Shown here piece by piece: positions 43,212 to 51,732 of a stretch of DNA of 64,000 nt. Positions within the stretch are counted from its first letter, which is position 1. Each line of letters starts with the position of its first letter. This DNA comes from Porticoccus sp950063125. GTDB lineage: Bacteria; Pseudomonadota; Gammaproteobacteria; Pseudomonadales; Porticoccaceae. The stretch lies in the NCBI RefSeq assembly GCF_963973895.1, contig NZ_CAXBBF010000002.1; one strand, given 5' to 3'. The notes under the pieces are model-generated. The model was not told where the DNA came from, made no database searches, and saw nothing but the letters and a program-made list of their open reading frames with translations. Position numbers and translations under genes: made by a program.

Positions 43212-43859
43212 TCAGGAATCAGCTGAAAAAGTGTCCTGTTCGCTGATCAGTGTATTGTCCATCTGGTGAACGATCGGTCGAGTGGCGACGGTGTTGCGCC
43301 AGTCTGCCAGACCGGCCATATCGTCGATCACCGTCCAGGGGCCAAACTTTTTCATGGTGCTGTTGACCAGATCCAGAGAGTGGTAAGCAATGACGTCCGC
43401 ATAACTGAAGTCTTCGCCACACAGGTAAGGGTCAAACCTGGCCAGTCGGGACAATGCGTCCAGGCCTTGCTCCACCTCAACCGCCACCTGATCCACCTGT
43501 GCCTGATCCGGCGTCCCTCCGCTGTCGGCATGATCAAGCAGACGGCTGACCGGCTGTTCAATATGCTGCAGCAGGATACTCATTAACTCCCTGACCTTGG
43601 CCCGCTCGAAAACATCCTCCGGCAACAGTGGCACCTCCGGAATAATTTCCTCGAGAAACTCCATAATCACCGGGACATTGCTGATGTAGCCCTCCCGGGC
43701 CTCCAGAAAAGGCACTTCGCCCATGGGACTCATGGTCAGGAACAGGGGCTCCCGGCTGGGATAACTGTGGACTTCCTCAAATTCGAAGCCTTTTTCCAAC
43801 AGTGCCAGTTTCACCATATTGAAATAGTGGCTGGTATGAAATCCGTATAATTTGAGCAT
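43212..43859 (-). CDS. Glutathione S-transferase family protein
   Basis: A 215-aa cytosolic protein. The thioredoxin-like N-terminal domain reads MLKLYGFHTSHYFNMVKLAL with a Ser/His active-site region, SPMGEVPFLEAREGYISNVPVIMEFLEE with the cis-Pro and the SNP-type glutathione motif. The all-helical C-terminal domain includes LARFDPYLCGEDFSYADVIAYHSL. The start at 43859 excludes a 30-codon extension with no homology. It lies immediately upstream of miaE on the same strand and likely shares its transcript. The substrate is unknown. Confidence 0.88.
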   Translation of the reverse strand: MLKLYGFHTSHYFNMVKLALLEKGFEFEEVHSYPSREPLFLTMSPMGEVPFLEAREGYISNVPVIMEFLEEIIPEVPLLPEDVFERAKVRELMSILLQHIEQPVSRLLDHADSGGTPDQAQVDQVAVEVEQGLDALSRLARFDPYLCGEDFSYADVIAYHSLDLVNSTMKKFGPWTVIDDMAGLADWRNTVATRPIVHQMDNTLISEQDTFSADS

Positions 43860-44112
43860 GGCGGTTACCCGTTCTGAAACCCTCATCGGGCCTGATGGTG
43901 ATGCTGGAAATTGTAACAGAGAATTTACTGGGTGAATGACCGTTATCAACTGGAGCCAAGTTACCCTGATTTTTGATCTGTAGTAAGATAGCGACCCCTA
44001 TGGGCACGCCAGTACGCCCAGCCAGAATACCCACATCGGTGACCCGTCACCGATAGCCCAGCCGGTGTTGATCCCGGATTGGGGACACTCACACAAAAAG
44101 AGGATACAAACC

Positions 44113-46722
44113 GTGCTTGAAGCTTATCGCCAACATGTGGCAGAACGTGCCGCCGAGGGAATCCCACCCAAACCCCTGACACCCGAGTGGACCGCCGACC
44201 TGGTGGAACTGCTGAAAAACCCGCCCGCCGGGGAAGAAGACTTTTTACTCGACCTGATCGCCAACCGCGTTCCACCCGGTGTGGATGAAGCGGCTTATGT
44301 CAAAGCCGGCTTTCTCAGCGCGGTCGCCAAAGGCGAAATCACCTGCCCACTGATTGACCGCTCCGCTGCAATAACATTACTCGGCAATATGCACGGCGGC
44401 TACAACGTCGAAACGCTGGTTGACTTGCTGGATGATCCGGAGTTCGCCAACGATGTGGCGGAACAGCTCAAAAGTACCATTCTGGTTTTTGACGCATTTC
44501 ATGACGTCGCCGAAAAAGCCGATGCCGGCAATGCCCAAGCCAAAGCCGTGCTTCAGTCCTGGGCCGATGCCGAGTGGTTTACCCGACAGGATGCTGTCCC
44601 CGAAAGTATCAAGGCCATTGTTTTCAAGGTGACCGGCGAAACCAATACCGATGACCTGTCACCTGCACCCGACGCCTGGTCTCGTCCGGACATTCCGCTG
44701 CATGCCCTGGCGGCCTATAAAATGACCCGCGACGGCCTGACGCCCGATGAGCCCGGCAAAATCGGCCCGATGAAACAGATCGAGGACATTAAATCTAAAG
44801 GTCTGCCGGTCGCCTTCGTCGGCGACGTGGTGGGTACCGGCTCCTCGCGCAAGTCTGCCACCAACTCGGTATTGTGGTTCTTCGGTGACGATATCCCCGG
44901 TGTGCCGAACAAACGCTCCGGTGGCATCTGTATCGGCAACAAAGTCGCCCCGATTTTCTTCAACACCATGGAAGATGCCGGCGCGCTGGTTTTTGAAGCG
45001 CCAGTCGACGACATCAACATGGGTGATGTAATTGAAATCCGTCCCTATGACGGCAAGATTCTCAGCGAGTCCGGTGACGTATTGTCAGAGTTTCAATTCA
45101 AATCCGGTGTGATTCTGGATGAAGTCCAGGCCGAAGGTCGCATCAATCTGATTGTGGGCCGCGGTCTTACCCAGCGCGCCCGCGAACATCTGGGGCTGCC
45201 CGCCTCCGACCTGTTCCGCCTGCCGGCGCAACCGGCCGACACAGGCAAAGGCTACACCCTGGCGCAAAAAATGGTCGGCAAGGCCTGTGGTCTCGAGGGC
45301 GTCCGCCCCGGCTTTTACTGCGAACCGAAAATGACGACAGTGGGCTCACAGGATACCACTGGCCCGATGACCCGGGACGAGCTCAAGGATCTGGCCTGCC
45401 TCGGTTTCTCCGCCGACCTGGTGATGCAATCTTTCTGCCACACGGCTGCCTATCCGAAACCCATTGATGTCGAGACACAACACACCCTGCCCGATTTCAT
45501 CATGAACCGCGGCGGCGTTTCCCTGCGGCCGGGCGACGGTATTATCCACAGCTGGCTGAACCGCATGCTGCTGCCCGACACAGTCGGCACCGGCGGCGAT
45601 TCCCACACCCGCTTCCCCATGGGTATTTCTTTCCCCGGCGGTTCCGGCCTGGTGGCTTTTGCCGCCGCCACTGGCGTGATGCCACTGGACATGCCTGAAT
45701 CGGTACTGGTTCGCTTCAAGGGCGACCTGCAACCAGGTATCACCCTGCGCGATCTGGTACATGCCATTCCCTACTACGGTATCAAGGAAGGCCTGCTGAC
45801 CGTTGAGAAAAAAGGCAAAAAGAACTTCTTCTCCGGCCGCATTCTGGAAATCGAGGGTCTCGATAAACTGACCGTGGAACAGGCGTTTGAATTGTCGGAT
45901 GCATCGGCCGAGCGCTCTGCTGCCGGTTGCACCATCAAGCTCAGCGAAGCCTCCGTGACGGAATACCTGAAATCCAACATCACCCTGTTGCGCTGGATGA
46001 TCGCCGAAGGCTATGGCGATATCCGCACCCTGGAACGCCGGGTGGGCAAAATGGAAGACTGGCTCGCCAACCCCTCGCTGATGCAGGCCGATGCCGACGC
46101 GGAGTACGCTGCCGTACTGGAAATCGATCTGGCAGACATCAAGGAACCGATTGTCTGCTGCCCCAACGACCCGGACGATGCACGACTGCTGTCTGACGTG
46201 GCGGGCGACAAGGTGGACGAGGTGTTTATCGGTTCCTGTATGACCAATATTGGCCACTTCCGGGCAGCGGGCAAATTGCTCAACGAAGCCCCCAGCATCA
46301 ACACGACCTTCTGGATCTGCCCGCCAACCCGAATGGATGCCCATACCCTCAAGGAAGAAGGCTACTACGAGATCTATGAAAAGGTCGGCGCACGGACAGA
46401 AATGCCCGGTTGTTCACTTTGCATGGGCAACCAGGCAAGGGTTAACCCCGGCGTCACGGTATTGTCCACCTCCACCCGCAACTTCCCCAACCGCCTAGGT
46501 GACGGGGCCAATGTCTATCTCACTTCTGCCGAACTGGCCTCTGTGGGTGGCATCTTGGGCCGCCTGCCCACCACGGCTGAATACATGGAATACGCGAACA
46601 AGATCAACTCCATGTCCAGCGATATCTACCGCTACATGAACTTTGACCAGATCGCCTCCTTCCAGAAGGGGGCAGACGAGGGCAAACGGATTGCGGCAGA
46701 ACAAATCGTCAATGTAGCCTGA
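44113..46722 (+). CDS. acnB: Aconitate hydratase B
   Basis: AcnB interconverts citrate and isocitrate in the TCA cycle; as apo-protein it can bind mRNA. The protein is 869 aa (E. coli 865). The N-terminal HEAT-like domain starts VLEAYRQHVAERAAEGIPP, then the swivel domain contains GDVVGTGSSRKSATNSVLWF. The 4Fe-4S ligands are in FIGSCMTNIGHFRAAGKLL and PGCSLCMGNQARV, and GGDSHTRFPMGISFP is in the catalytic core. GTG 44113 with AGAGGA eight bases upstream gives the family N-terminus. Monocistronic with its own terminator. Confidence 0.97.
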   Translation: MLEAYRQHVAERAAEGIPPKPLTPEWTADLVELLKNPPAGEEDFLLDLIANRVPPGVDEAAYVKAGFLSAVAKGEITCPLIDRSAAITLLGNMHGGYNVETLVDLLDDPEFANDVAEQLKSTILVFDAFHDVAEKADAGNAQAKAVLQSWADAEWFTRQDAVPESIKAIVFKVTGETNTDDLSPAPDAWSRPDIPLHALAAYKMTRDGLTPDEPGKIGPMKQIEDIKSKGLPVAFVGDVVGTGSSRKSATNSVLWFFGDDIPGVPNKRSGGICIGNKVAPIFFNTMEDAGALVFEAPVDDINMGDVIEIRPYDGKILSESGDVLSEFQFKSGVILDEVQAEGRINLIVGRGLTQRAREHLGLPASDLFRLPAQPADTGKGYTLAQKMVGKACGLEGVRPGFYCEPKMTTVGSQDTTGPMTRDELKDLACLGFSADLVMQSFCHTAAYPKPIDVETQHTLPDFIMNRGGVSLRPGDGIIHSWLNRMLLPDTVGTGGDSHTRFPMGISFPGGSGLVAFAAATGVMPLDMPESVLVRFKGDLQPGITLRDLVHAIPYYGIKEGLLTVEKKGKKNFFSGRILEIEGLDKLTVEQAFELSDASAERSAAGCTIKLSEASVTEYLKSNITLLRWMIAEGYGDIRTLERRVGKMEDWLANPSLMQADADAEYAAVLEIDLADIKEPIVCCPNDPDDARLLSDVAGDKVDEVFIGSCMTNIGHFRAAGKLLNEAPSINTTFWICPPTRMDAHTLKEEGYYEIYEKVGARTEMPGCSLCMGNQARVNPGVTVLSTSTRNFPNRLGDGANVYLTSAELASVGGILGRLPTTAEYMEYANKINSMSSDIYRYMNFDQIASFQKGADEGKRIAAEQIVNVA

Positions 46723-46736
46723 TCATATAAGCTATT

Positions 46737-46766
46737 GAAAAACCCCGCTTTTGCGGGGTTTTTTTT
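46737..46766 (+). terminator. Intrinsic terminator of acnB
   Basis: AACCCCGC-tttt-GCGGGGTT followed by six more T, 15 bp after the acnB stop. Confidence 0.93.
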
Positions 46767-46864
46767 GGCTCATTACAGAGAATTTCGTGAACCCTGGCGA
46801 TTAGGTTGCCTATTCTAATCTGCTGTGACTAAATGATTTCACACTGTTTTGGCAGGTGCTGTAT

Positions 46865-48088
46865 ATGCATTATCACTTTTACGACCTATACCGTCAGTCT
46901 CTGATGCCGGTCAACACCGCACTGGATCTGGCACACGATATCGTCACACACGAAAAGAACCCCCTCTCAAAAACGCGTCTTGGCCGACTGCGCAAAGCCA
47001 TTCTTGAATCCACGATTCGTCTCCTGAAACACTACCCGAAACAAGGGTTTGAGTACGAACCGGTGGTGATTGGTGAGGTGGAATATCCGGTTCATGAAGA
47101 GGTGGTGGTGGAGAAACCCTTCTGTAATCTGCTGCGTTTTCGCCGTGAAGGTTTACCCGCCAATGCACCGAAACTGCTCTGTGTGGCAGCACTTTCCGGC
47201 CACCATGCCACGCTGTCCCGGGAAACCTTTGGTCAGTTTCTCGATGACTATGAGGTGTATGTCACCGACTGGCTTGACGCCCGTGACGTTCCTCTCTCCG
47301 AAGGCAAGTTCGGCTTCGAGGAATACGTGCAGTACGTCATTGAATTCATGGAGCATGTCGGGCCCGGCAATCACATGTTTGCCATCTGTCAGGCTGCAGT
47401 GCCGGGGCTGGTGGCCGTGGCTCACATGTGCAAGCACAACAATCCCGCTCGTCCCAAATCCCTGATCATGATGGCTGGCCCCATCGATATCCGGATCAAC
47501 CCGAACAAGTTCAGCAGAAAGGTCGAGAAAATCTCCGCTCCCCTGCTGCGTCGGGTGGCCATTCACAGGGTGCCGTCGCGCTACGACGGCGCCGGACGCA
47601 AGGTCTATCCGGGGATGCTGCAACTGGGTGGTTTCATGTCGATGAACATGAAGTCCCACGCACAAAAACATATCCAGTTCTTCAAGGACATCGCCGAAGG
47701 CAAAATCGCCGAAGCGGATCGCCATCGCGATTTCTACGATGAATACATGGCAGTACTGGACATGGATGCCGATTACTACATGGAAACCATGGAACGCGTG
47801 TTTCTCGATCAGCACCTGCCGAAAGGCATCATGCAGTATCAGGGTGAAACCATTGACTGCGGAGATATCAAGGATGTCGCCATTCTCACCCTGGAAGGGG
47901 AAAAAGACGACATGATCAGCCTCGGCCAGACCGAAGCCGCTCTCCATCTCTGTACCAACCTGCCCAAGAAGCTGAAAAAGCACTACGTCCAGATGGGTGT
48001 CGGCCATTACGGCATTTTCAACGGCAGCAAGTACCGTGAATTTGTGGCTCCGCTGATGAAAGACTGGATCAACCGCCACAACAAGTAA
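46865..48088 (+). CDS. phaZ: Intracellular polyhydroxyalkanoate depolymerase (PhaZ type)
   Basis: A 407-aa cytosolic protein of the intracellular PHB depolymerase family, which mobilises storage polyester granules to 3-hydroxybutyrate units. The alpha/beta-hydrolase core reads LLCVAALSGHHATLSRET, and VYVTDWLDARDVPLSEGKFG (residues about 131-150) is a family hallmark. The nucleophile elbow is FAICQAAVPGL with Cys175 in place of Ser, as in Ralstonia PhaZa1. GHYGIFNGSKYRE near the C-terminus carries the His. ATG 46865 with AGGTG upstream was preferred to GTG three codons earlier. It implies PHB storage. Terminator directly downstream. Confidence 0.92.
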   Translation: MHYHFYDLYRQSLMPVNTALDLAHDIVTHEKNPLSKTRLGRLRKAILESTIRLLKHYPKQGFEYEPVVIGEVEYPVHEEVVVEKPFCNLLRFRREGLPANAPKLLCVAALSGHHATLSRETFGQFLDDYEVYVTDWLDARDVPLSEGKFGFEEYVQYVIEFMEHVGPGNHMFAICQAAVPGLVAVAHMCKHNNPARPKSLIMMAGPIDIRINPNKFSRKVEKISAPLLRRVAIHRVPSRYDGAGRKVYPGMLQLGGFMSMNMKSHAQKHIQFFKDIAEGKIAEADRHRDFYDEYMAVLDMDADYYMETMERVFLDQHLPKGIMQYQGETIDCGDIKDVAILTLEGEKDDMISLGQTEAALHLCTNLPKKLKKHYVQMGVGHYGIFNGSKYREFVAPLMKDWINRHNK

Positions 48089-48105
48089 TGTTGCTCAGGC
48101 ACGGA

Positions 48106-48133
48106 CAAAGGCCGGTCATCCACCGGCCTTTTT
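48106..48133 (+). terminator. Intrinsic terminator of phaZ
   Basis: AAGGCCGGT-catcc-ACCGGCCTTTTTT, 18 bp after the stop codon. Confidence 0.9.
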
Positions 48134-48248
48134 TCATTGCTTTTTTCGGGATTTATCTGCCGATCTGATCAATGCGCCCAACGATGCCGTCTGTATAAAT
48201 CCTGTACAACCCTGTAGAATCCGCCCTCCTTTACTCTAGGTGATTAAC

Positions 48249-49574
48249 ATGACAGAACTCCTCTCCCCCGCAGGTTCTCTCAAAAATATGCGCTACGCGC
48301 TGGCCTACGGTGCCGATGCCGTCTATGCGGGGCAGCCCCGCTACAGCCTGCGGGTGCGCAACAACGAATTCAATCACCTGGATGTGATGGCGGATGCCAT
48401 CGCCGAAACCCATCGGCAGGGCAAACAGTTTTATATTGCCAGCAACATCTCGCCGCACAATGACAAGGTGCGCAGCTACCTGAAAGATATGGCGCCGGTG
48501 ATCGAGATGAAGCCGGATGCCCTGATCATGTCCGATCCGGGTCTGATCATGATGGTCCGGGAGAAGTGGCCGGAGATGCCCATTCACCTCTCGGTGCAGG
48601 CCAACGCGGTCAATTACGCCACCGTCAGATTCTGGCACCAGCAGGGGATTGTCCGCACTATCCTGTCGCGGGAGCTGGGCCTCGAAGAAGTTGAAGAAAT
48701 TCGCCAGCGCGTGCCTGAAATGGAACTGGAAGTGTTTGTGCACGGCGCCCTCTGTATTGCCTACTCGGGCCGCTGCCTGTTGTCCGGCTACATGAATCAC
48801 CGGGATTCCAACCAGGGCGCCTGCACCAATGCCTGCCGCTGGAAATACGATGCCCATGAGGCCACCCAGACTGAAACCGGCGACATTATTCCCACCAAAA
48901 CCTGGGAACCGGAAAAACCGGACGGCCACGATGAGGTTGAACCAATGATGCTGCTCGAGGAACAGGGCCGTCCCGGAGAAATGATGCCGGCCTTTGAAGA
49001 CGAGCACGGCACCTACATCATGAATTCGAAGGATTTGCGCGCCGTCCAGCATGTGGAAAAACTGATCGCCATGGGCGTCCACTCCCTGAAAATCGAGGGG
49101 CGCACCAAATCCCATTATTATGTGGCCCGCACGGCCCAGGTCTATCGCCGCGCCATCGACCACGCCCTGGCCGGCAAACCCTTCGACATGAGCCTGATGG
49201 CTGAACTGGATCATCTGGCCAACCGCGGTTATACCGAAGGCTTCTACCGTCGCCATGTGCCCCAGGAATACCAGAATTATGAACAGGGCGCCTCCGGCAA
49301 CCCGAATCAGCAGTTTGTCGGCGAAATTTGTGGTGTCGAACGCGACAAGGGCTGGTTTACCGTGGATGTCAAAAACCGGTTTGAAGCTGGTGATACGCTG
49401 GAACTGATCACCCCGCAAGGCAACATGACCTTCAATCTGGACGCGCTGGAAAATCGCGATGGCGTGAAAATCAATGCGGCACCCGGCTCCGGGCATGTGG
49501 TCCGGATTCCCATGCCGGCGGATCTCCCCCTGCCGGAAGACGGCGGTTACGCCATGCTGATGCGCTATATGTAG
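48249..49574 (+). CDS. trhP: U32-family tRNA uridine-34 hydroxylase TrhP
   Basis: A 441-aa protein of the YegQ/TrhP group, which together with prephenate makes 5-hydroxyuridine at wobble position 34, the first step towards cmo5U and mcmo5U. The N-terminus ELLSPAGSLKNMRYALAYGADAVY is the U32 barrel start. FVHGALCIAYSGRCLLSGYM and QGACTNACRWKY provide the four cysteines thought to hold an Fe-S cluster. ATG 48249 follows AGGTGA six bases upstream. CmoM, the last enzyme of the same pathway, is encoded 0.6 kb downstream on the other strand. Confidence 0.92.
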   Translation: MTELLSPAGSLKNMRYALAYGADAVYAGQPRYSLRVRNNEFNHLDVMADAIAETHRQGKQFYIASNISPHNDKVRSYLKDMAPVIEMKPDALIMSDPGLIMMVREKWPEMPIHLSVQANAVNYATVRFWHQQGIVRTILSRELGLEEVEEIRQRVPEMELEVFVHGALCIAYSGRCLLSGYMNHRDSNQGACTNACRWKYDAHEATQTETGDIIPTKTWEPEKPDGHDEVEPMMLLEEQGRPGEMMPAFEDEHGTYIMNSKDLRAVQHVEKLIAMGVHSLKIEGRTKSHYYVARTAQVYRRAIDHALAGKPFDMSLMAELDHLANRGYTEGFYRRHVPQEYQNYEQGASGNPNQQFVGEICGVERDKGWFTVDVKNRFEAGDTLELITPQGNMTFNLDALENRDGVKINAAPGSGHVVRIPMPADLPLPEDGGYAMLMRYM

Positions 49575-49670
49575 AGTCAGCGCTGATGGATATTGGCGCG
49601 GACCACAGCGCCAAAACCAACGGCTTCCTGCTAGACTGTAGCCCGGCGAATACGAAAAATCCGAGGTAAT

Positions 49671-50159
49671 GTGGCAAGGATCATTCTGTTGCTGGCTGTG
49701 GGTCTGGTGGGCTACCTGCTCTGGAAGCAATATCAACGACAACCCCCCGAACTGCGCCGCAAGGCACTAATCCGCGGCGGTTTTTATGCCCTGTTGGGAA
49801 TCATTCTGCTGCTGGTCGTCACCGGTCGGGTGCACTGGCTGTTGGCCGCGGCCACCGCGGCCCTGCCGCTGCTCAAACTGTTGTTCGGATTAGCACTGAG
49901 GGCATGGCCCTTTCTGCAGACTCTGCGCAGAAAAAACCAGCCGCCGCCTGAGCGGCAGGCAAGTGCTGGCAGCAGCGGTGAACTCAGTCAACAGGAAGCT
50001 TTCCAGTTACTCGGCCTGCAACCGGGAGCCAGTCGTCAGGCCATTATCGATGCCCACAAACGACTGATCCAGAAGCTGCATCCGGACCGCGGTGGCAATG
50101 ATTATCTGGCCTCGAAACTGAATGCCGCCCGGGATCTGCTACTGAAACTGCACAGCTAG
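49671..50159 (+). CDS. Membrane-anchored J-domain protein
   Basis: A 162-aa protein. Two or three N-terminal membrane helices (IILLLAVGLVGYLLW, GGFYALLGIILLLVV, WLLAAATAALPLLKLLFG) precede a C-terminal J domain at about 104-162 (SQQEAFQLLGLQPGASRQAI, HPD at KLHPDRGGNDYLASKLN). The J-domain order and HPDRGG match the DjlA/Pam18 type III proteins that recruit DnaK to membranes. Start GTG 49671 with GAGG five bases upstream. It is convergent with cmoM, seven bases apart. Confidence 0.87.
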   Translation: MARIILLLAVGLVGYLLWKQYQRQPPELRRKALIRGGFYALLGIILLLVVTGRVHWLLAAATAALPLLKLLFGLALRAWPFLQTLRRKNQPPPERQASAGSSGELSQQEAFQLLGLQPGASRQAIIDAHKRLIQKLHPDRGGNDYLASKLNAARDLLLKLHS

Positions 50160-50165
50160 GGCCTG

Positions 50166-50954
50166 TTAACAGGCCCTCTGCCGCCCATGGGCCAGCAAGA
50201 GATGAATATAGCGCCCCAACCACCGGTAGGGATCCCGTCGGGAGTAGGCCAATTCCATCTCGATCACTGCCTCCGAAACGGCATTGCCACCGCGAGGATT
50301 CGTCACATAGTCGTGAAAGACCCGCACACCAGTGACCGCCTTCTCTGCCAGACCGGCATCAGCCACCCACTGTCTGACCTGCTCGGGATACAGCGAATTG
50401 ACCGGCGTGAGACTGCCTGTATCGGGGACAAACCTGTCCCTTTTCAACAGGTTGAAATTGCCCCGCAGCAAATTGCGATATTCAAAGGAATGCCGGTTGT
50501 AGTAGGTAAAGGACAGGCACCCCTGCGGGGCCAGAAAACGTTGCAACTGCGGCAACAATAACTCCGGTCGGGCCAGCCACTCCACCACCGCGTGACACAA
50601 CACCAGATCGAACCGGCCCGGCTGCCGTTCCGCCAACGCCTGAAACGGGCAGTGATGCCAGGTGATCTGCTCGTAAACACCGGCCTGTTGGGCAGCCACC
50701 TGCGCCACGGCCAGCATCTCTTCGGACACATCATTGACGACCACCCTGTGACCCAGGCTGGCCAGGCGAATGGCCAGCTGGCCGAGACCGGCACCCACAT
50801 CCAGCACCGTTAACGGCTCAGCACCATGAATCTGTGGCAGATACTGTTCCAGATCCCGCCACAGCACCGCCAGACGAATATCGCCCTTCAGGCCACCGTA
50901 GACCTTGCGCTGAAAGCGTTCGGCGAGGTCGTCAAAATTTCTGTCCTGATTCAT
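50166..50954 (-). CDS. cmoM: tRNA 5-carboxymethoxyuridine methyltransferase CmoM
   Basis: CmoM (SmtA-like) methylates cmo5U34 to mcmo5U34 in selected tRNAs. The 262-aa protein begins with the family signature RNFDDLAERFQRKVYGGLKG and DIRLAVLWRDLEQYLP. The SAM motif is VLDVGAGLGQLAIRLASLGH near 50-70, with VVVNDVSEEML at motif II and DLVLCHAVVEWLARPE at motif IV. FTYYNRHSFEYRNLLRGNF is also characteristic. Length matches E. coli (261). The proximity of trhP is functionally coherent. Confidence 0.92.
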   Translation of the reverse strand: MNQDRNFDDLAERFQRKVYGGLKGDIRLAVLWRDLEQYLPQIHGAEPLTVLDVGAGLGQLAIRLASLGHRVVVNDVSEEMLAVAQVAAQQAGVYEQITWHHCPFQALAERQPGRFDLVLCHAVVEWLARPELLLPQLQRFLAPQGCLSFTYYNRHSFEYRNLLRGNFNLLKRDRFVPDTGSLTPVNSLYPEQVRQWVADAGLAEKAVTGVRVFHDYVTNPRGGNAVSEAVIEMELAYSRRDPYRWLGRYIHLLLAHGRQRAC

Positions 50955-51160
50955 AGCCCGCCATTATCCGGCAAAACGGCCTGTTTGACTGCGGCAACCT
51001 GAAATATTTACAGGGAAAGCTGTTGTCGCCCAAGACAGTCCACCAATTTTGCGAAGTATTTGGCAACGACTGACGCGCTCGCTGACAAAACCACCCTTAC
51101 TCCCCTATACTCGTCAGTCCTGTAATGAAGCAGTTTTCAATCGATATAAGGAATTTATTT

Positions 51161-51637
51161 ATGATGCGACCAATTCTTACCGGTTTAGTAATGTTGACCG
51201 CCAGTTCATTTGCCATGGCCAGCGACACGGGTCCCGGCTGCGGTTGGGGTTCCATGCTCTTCAAAGGCCAATCCGGCGTCGCCTCCCACGTTGTGGCTGC
51301 GACAACCAATGGCACCTCCGGGAACAACACCTTTGGTATGACCTCTGGCACCAATGGCTGCGATACATCCAGAACCATCAACTACACTGGCAGCAATGCC
51401 GTGGTGTTCCACAATATGGATCGCCTCTCAAACGACATCGCCAAAGGTGACGGTGAAATCCTCTCCACTGTCGCGTCAACCATGGGAATTCAGCCCCAGG
51501 ACGTGCCCACTTTCAAGCGCGTCATGCACGACAACTTCAATACCCTTTATCCCAACAGCGACGTCACCAGCGAACAGATCGTCGAGACCATGGTTTCTCT
51601 CATGGCCAACGACAAGACACTGGCCAAATACGTATAA
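51161..51637 (+). CDS. DUF3015 family exported protein
   Basis: A 158-aa periplasmic protein. The signal peptide (ILTGLVMLTASSFAMA) is cleaved before SDTGPGCGWG. The DUF3015 signature follows: GCGWGSMLFKGQSG, then AATTNGTSGNNTFGMTSGTNGC, and a helical C-terminal half. Function unknown. AAGGA eight bases before ATGATG 51161 decides the start; a 12-codon extension is unsupported. It is followed by a DUF4105 gene, a recurrent pairing in gammaproteobacteria that suggests a shared envelope role. Confidence 0.85.
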   Translation: MMRPILTGLVMLTASSFAMASDTGPGCGWGSMLFKGQSGVASHVVAATTNGTSGNNTFGMTSGTNGCDTSRTINYTGSNAVVFHNMDRLSNDIAKGDGEILSTVASTMGIQPQDVPTFKRVMHDNFNTLYPNSDVTSEQIVETMVSLMANDKTLAKYV

Positions 51638-51732
51638 AACCTGGCCCGGCACCCATTGGCTGCCGGGCGCTCCCCTCAGGGCACGTCAACAACCTGTCCA
51701 TGTTCACTCCCAGACATCCGTAGGATTCATGG

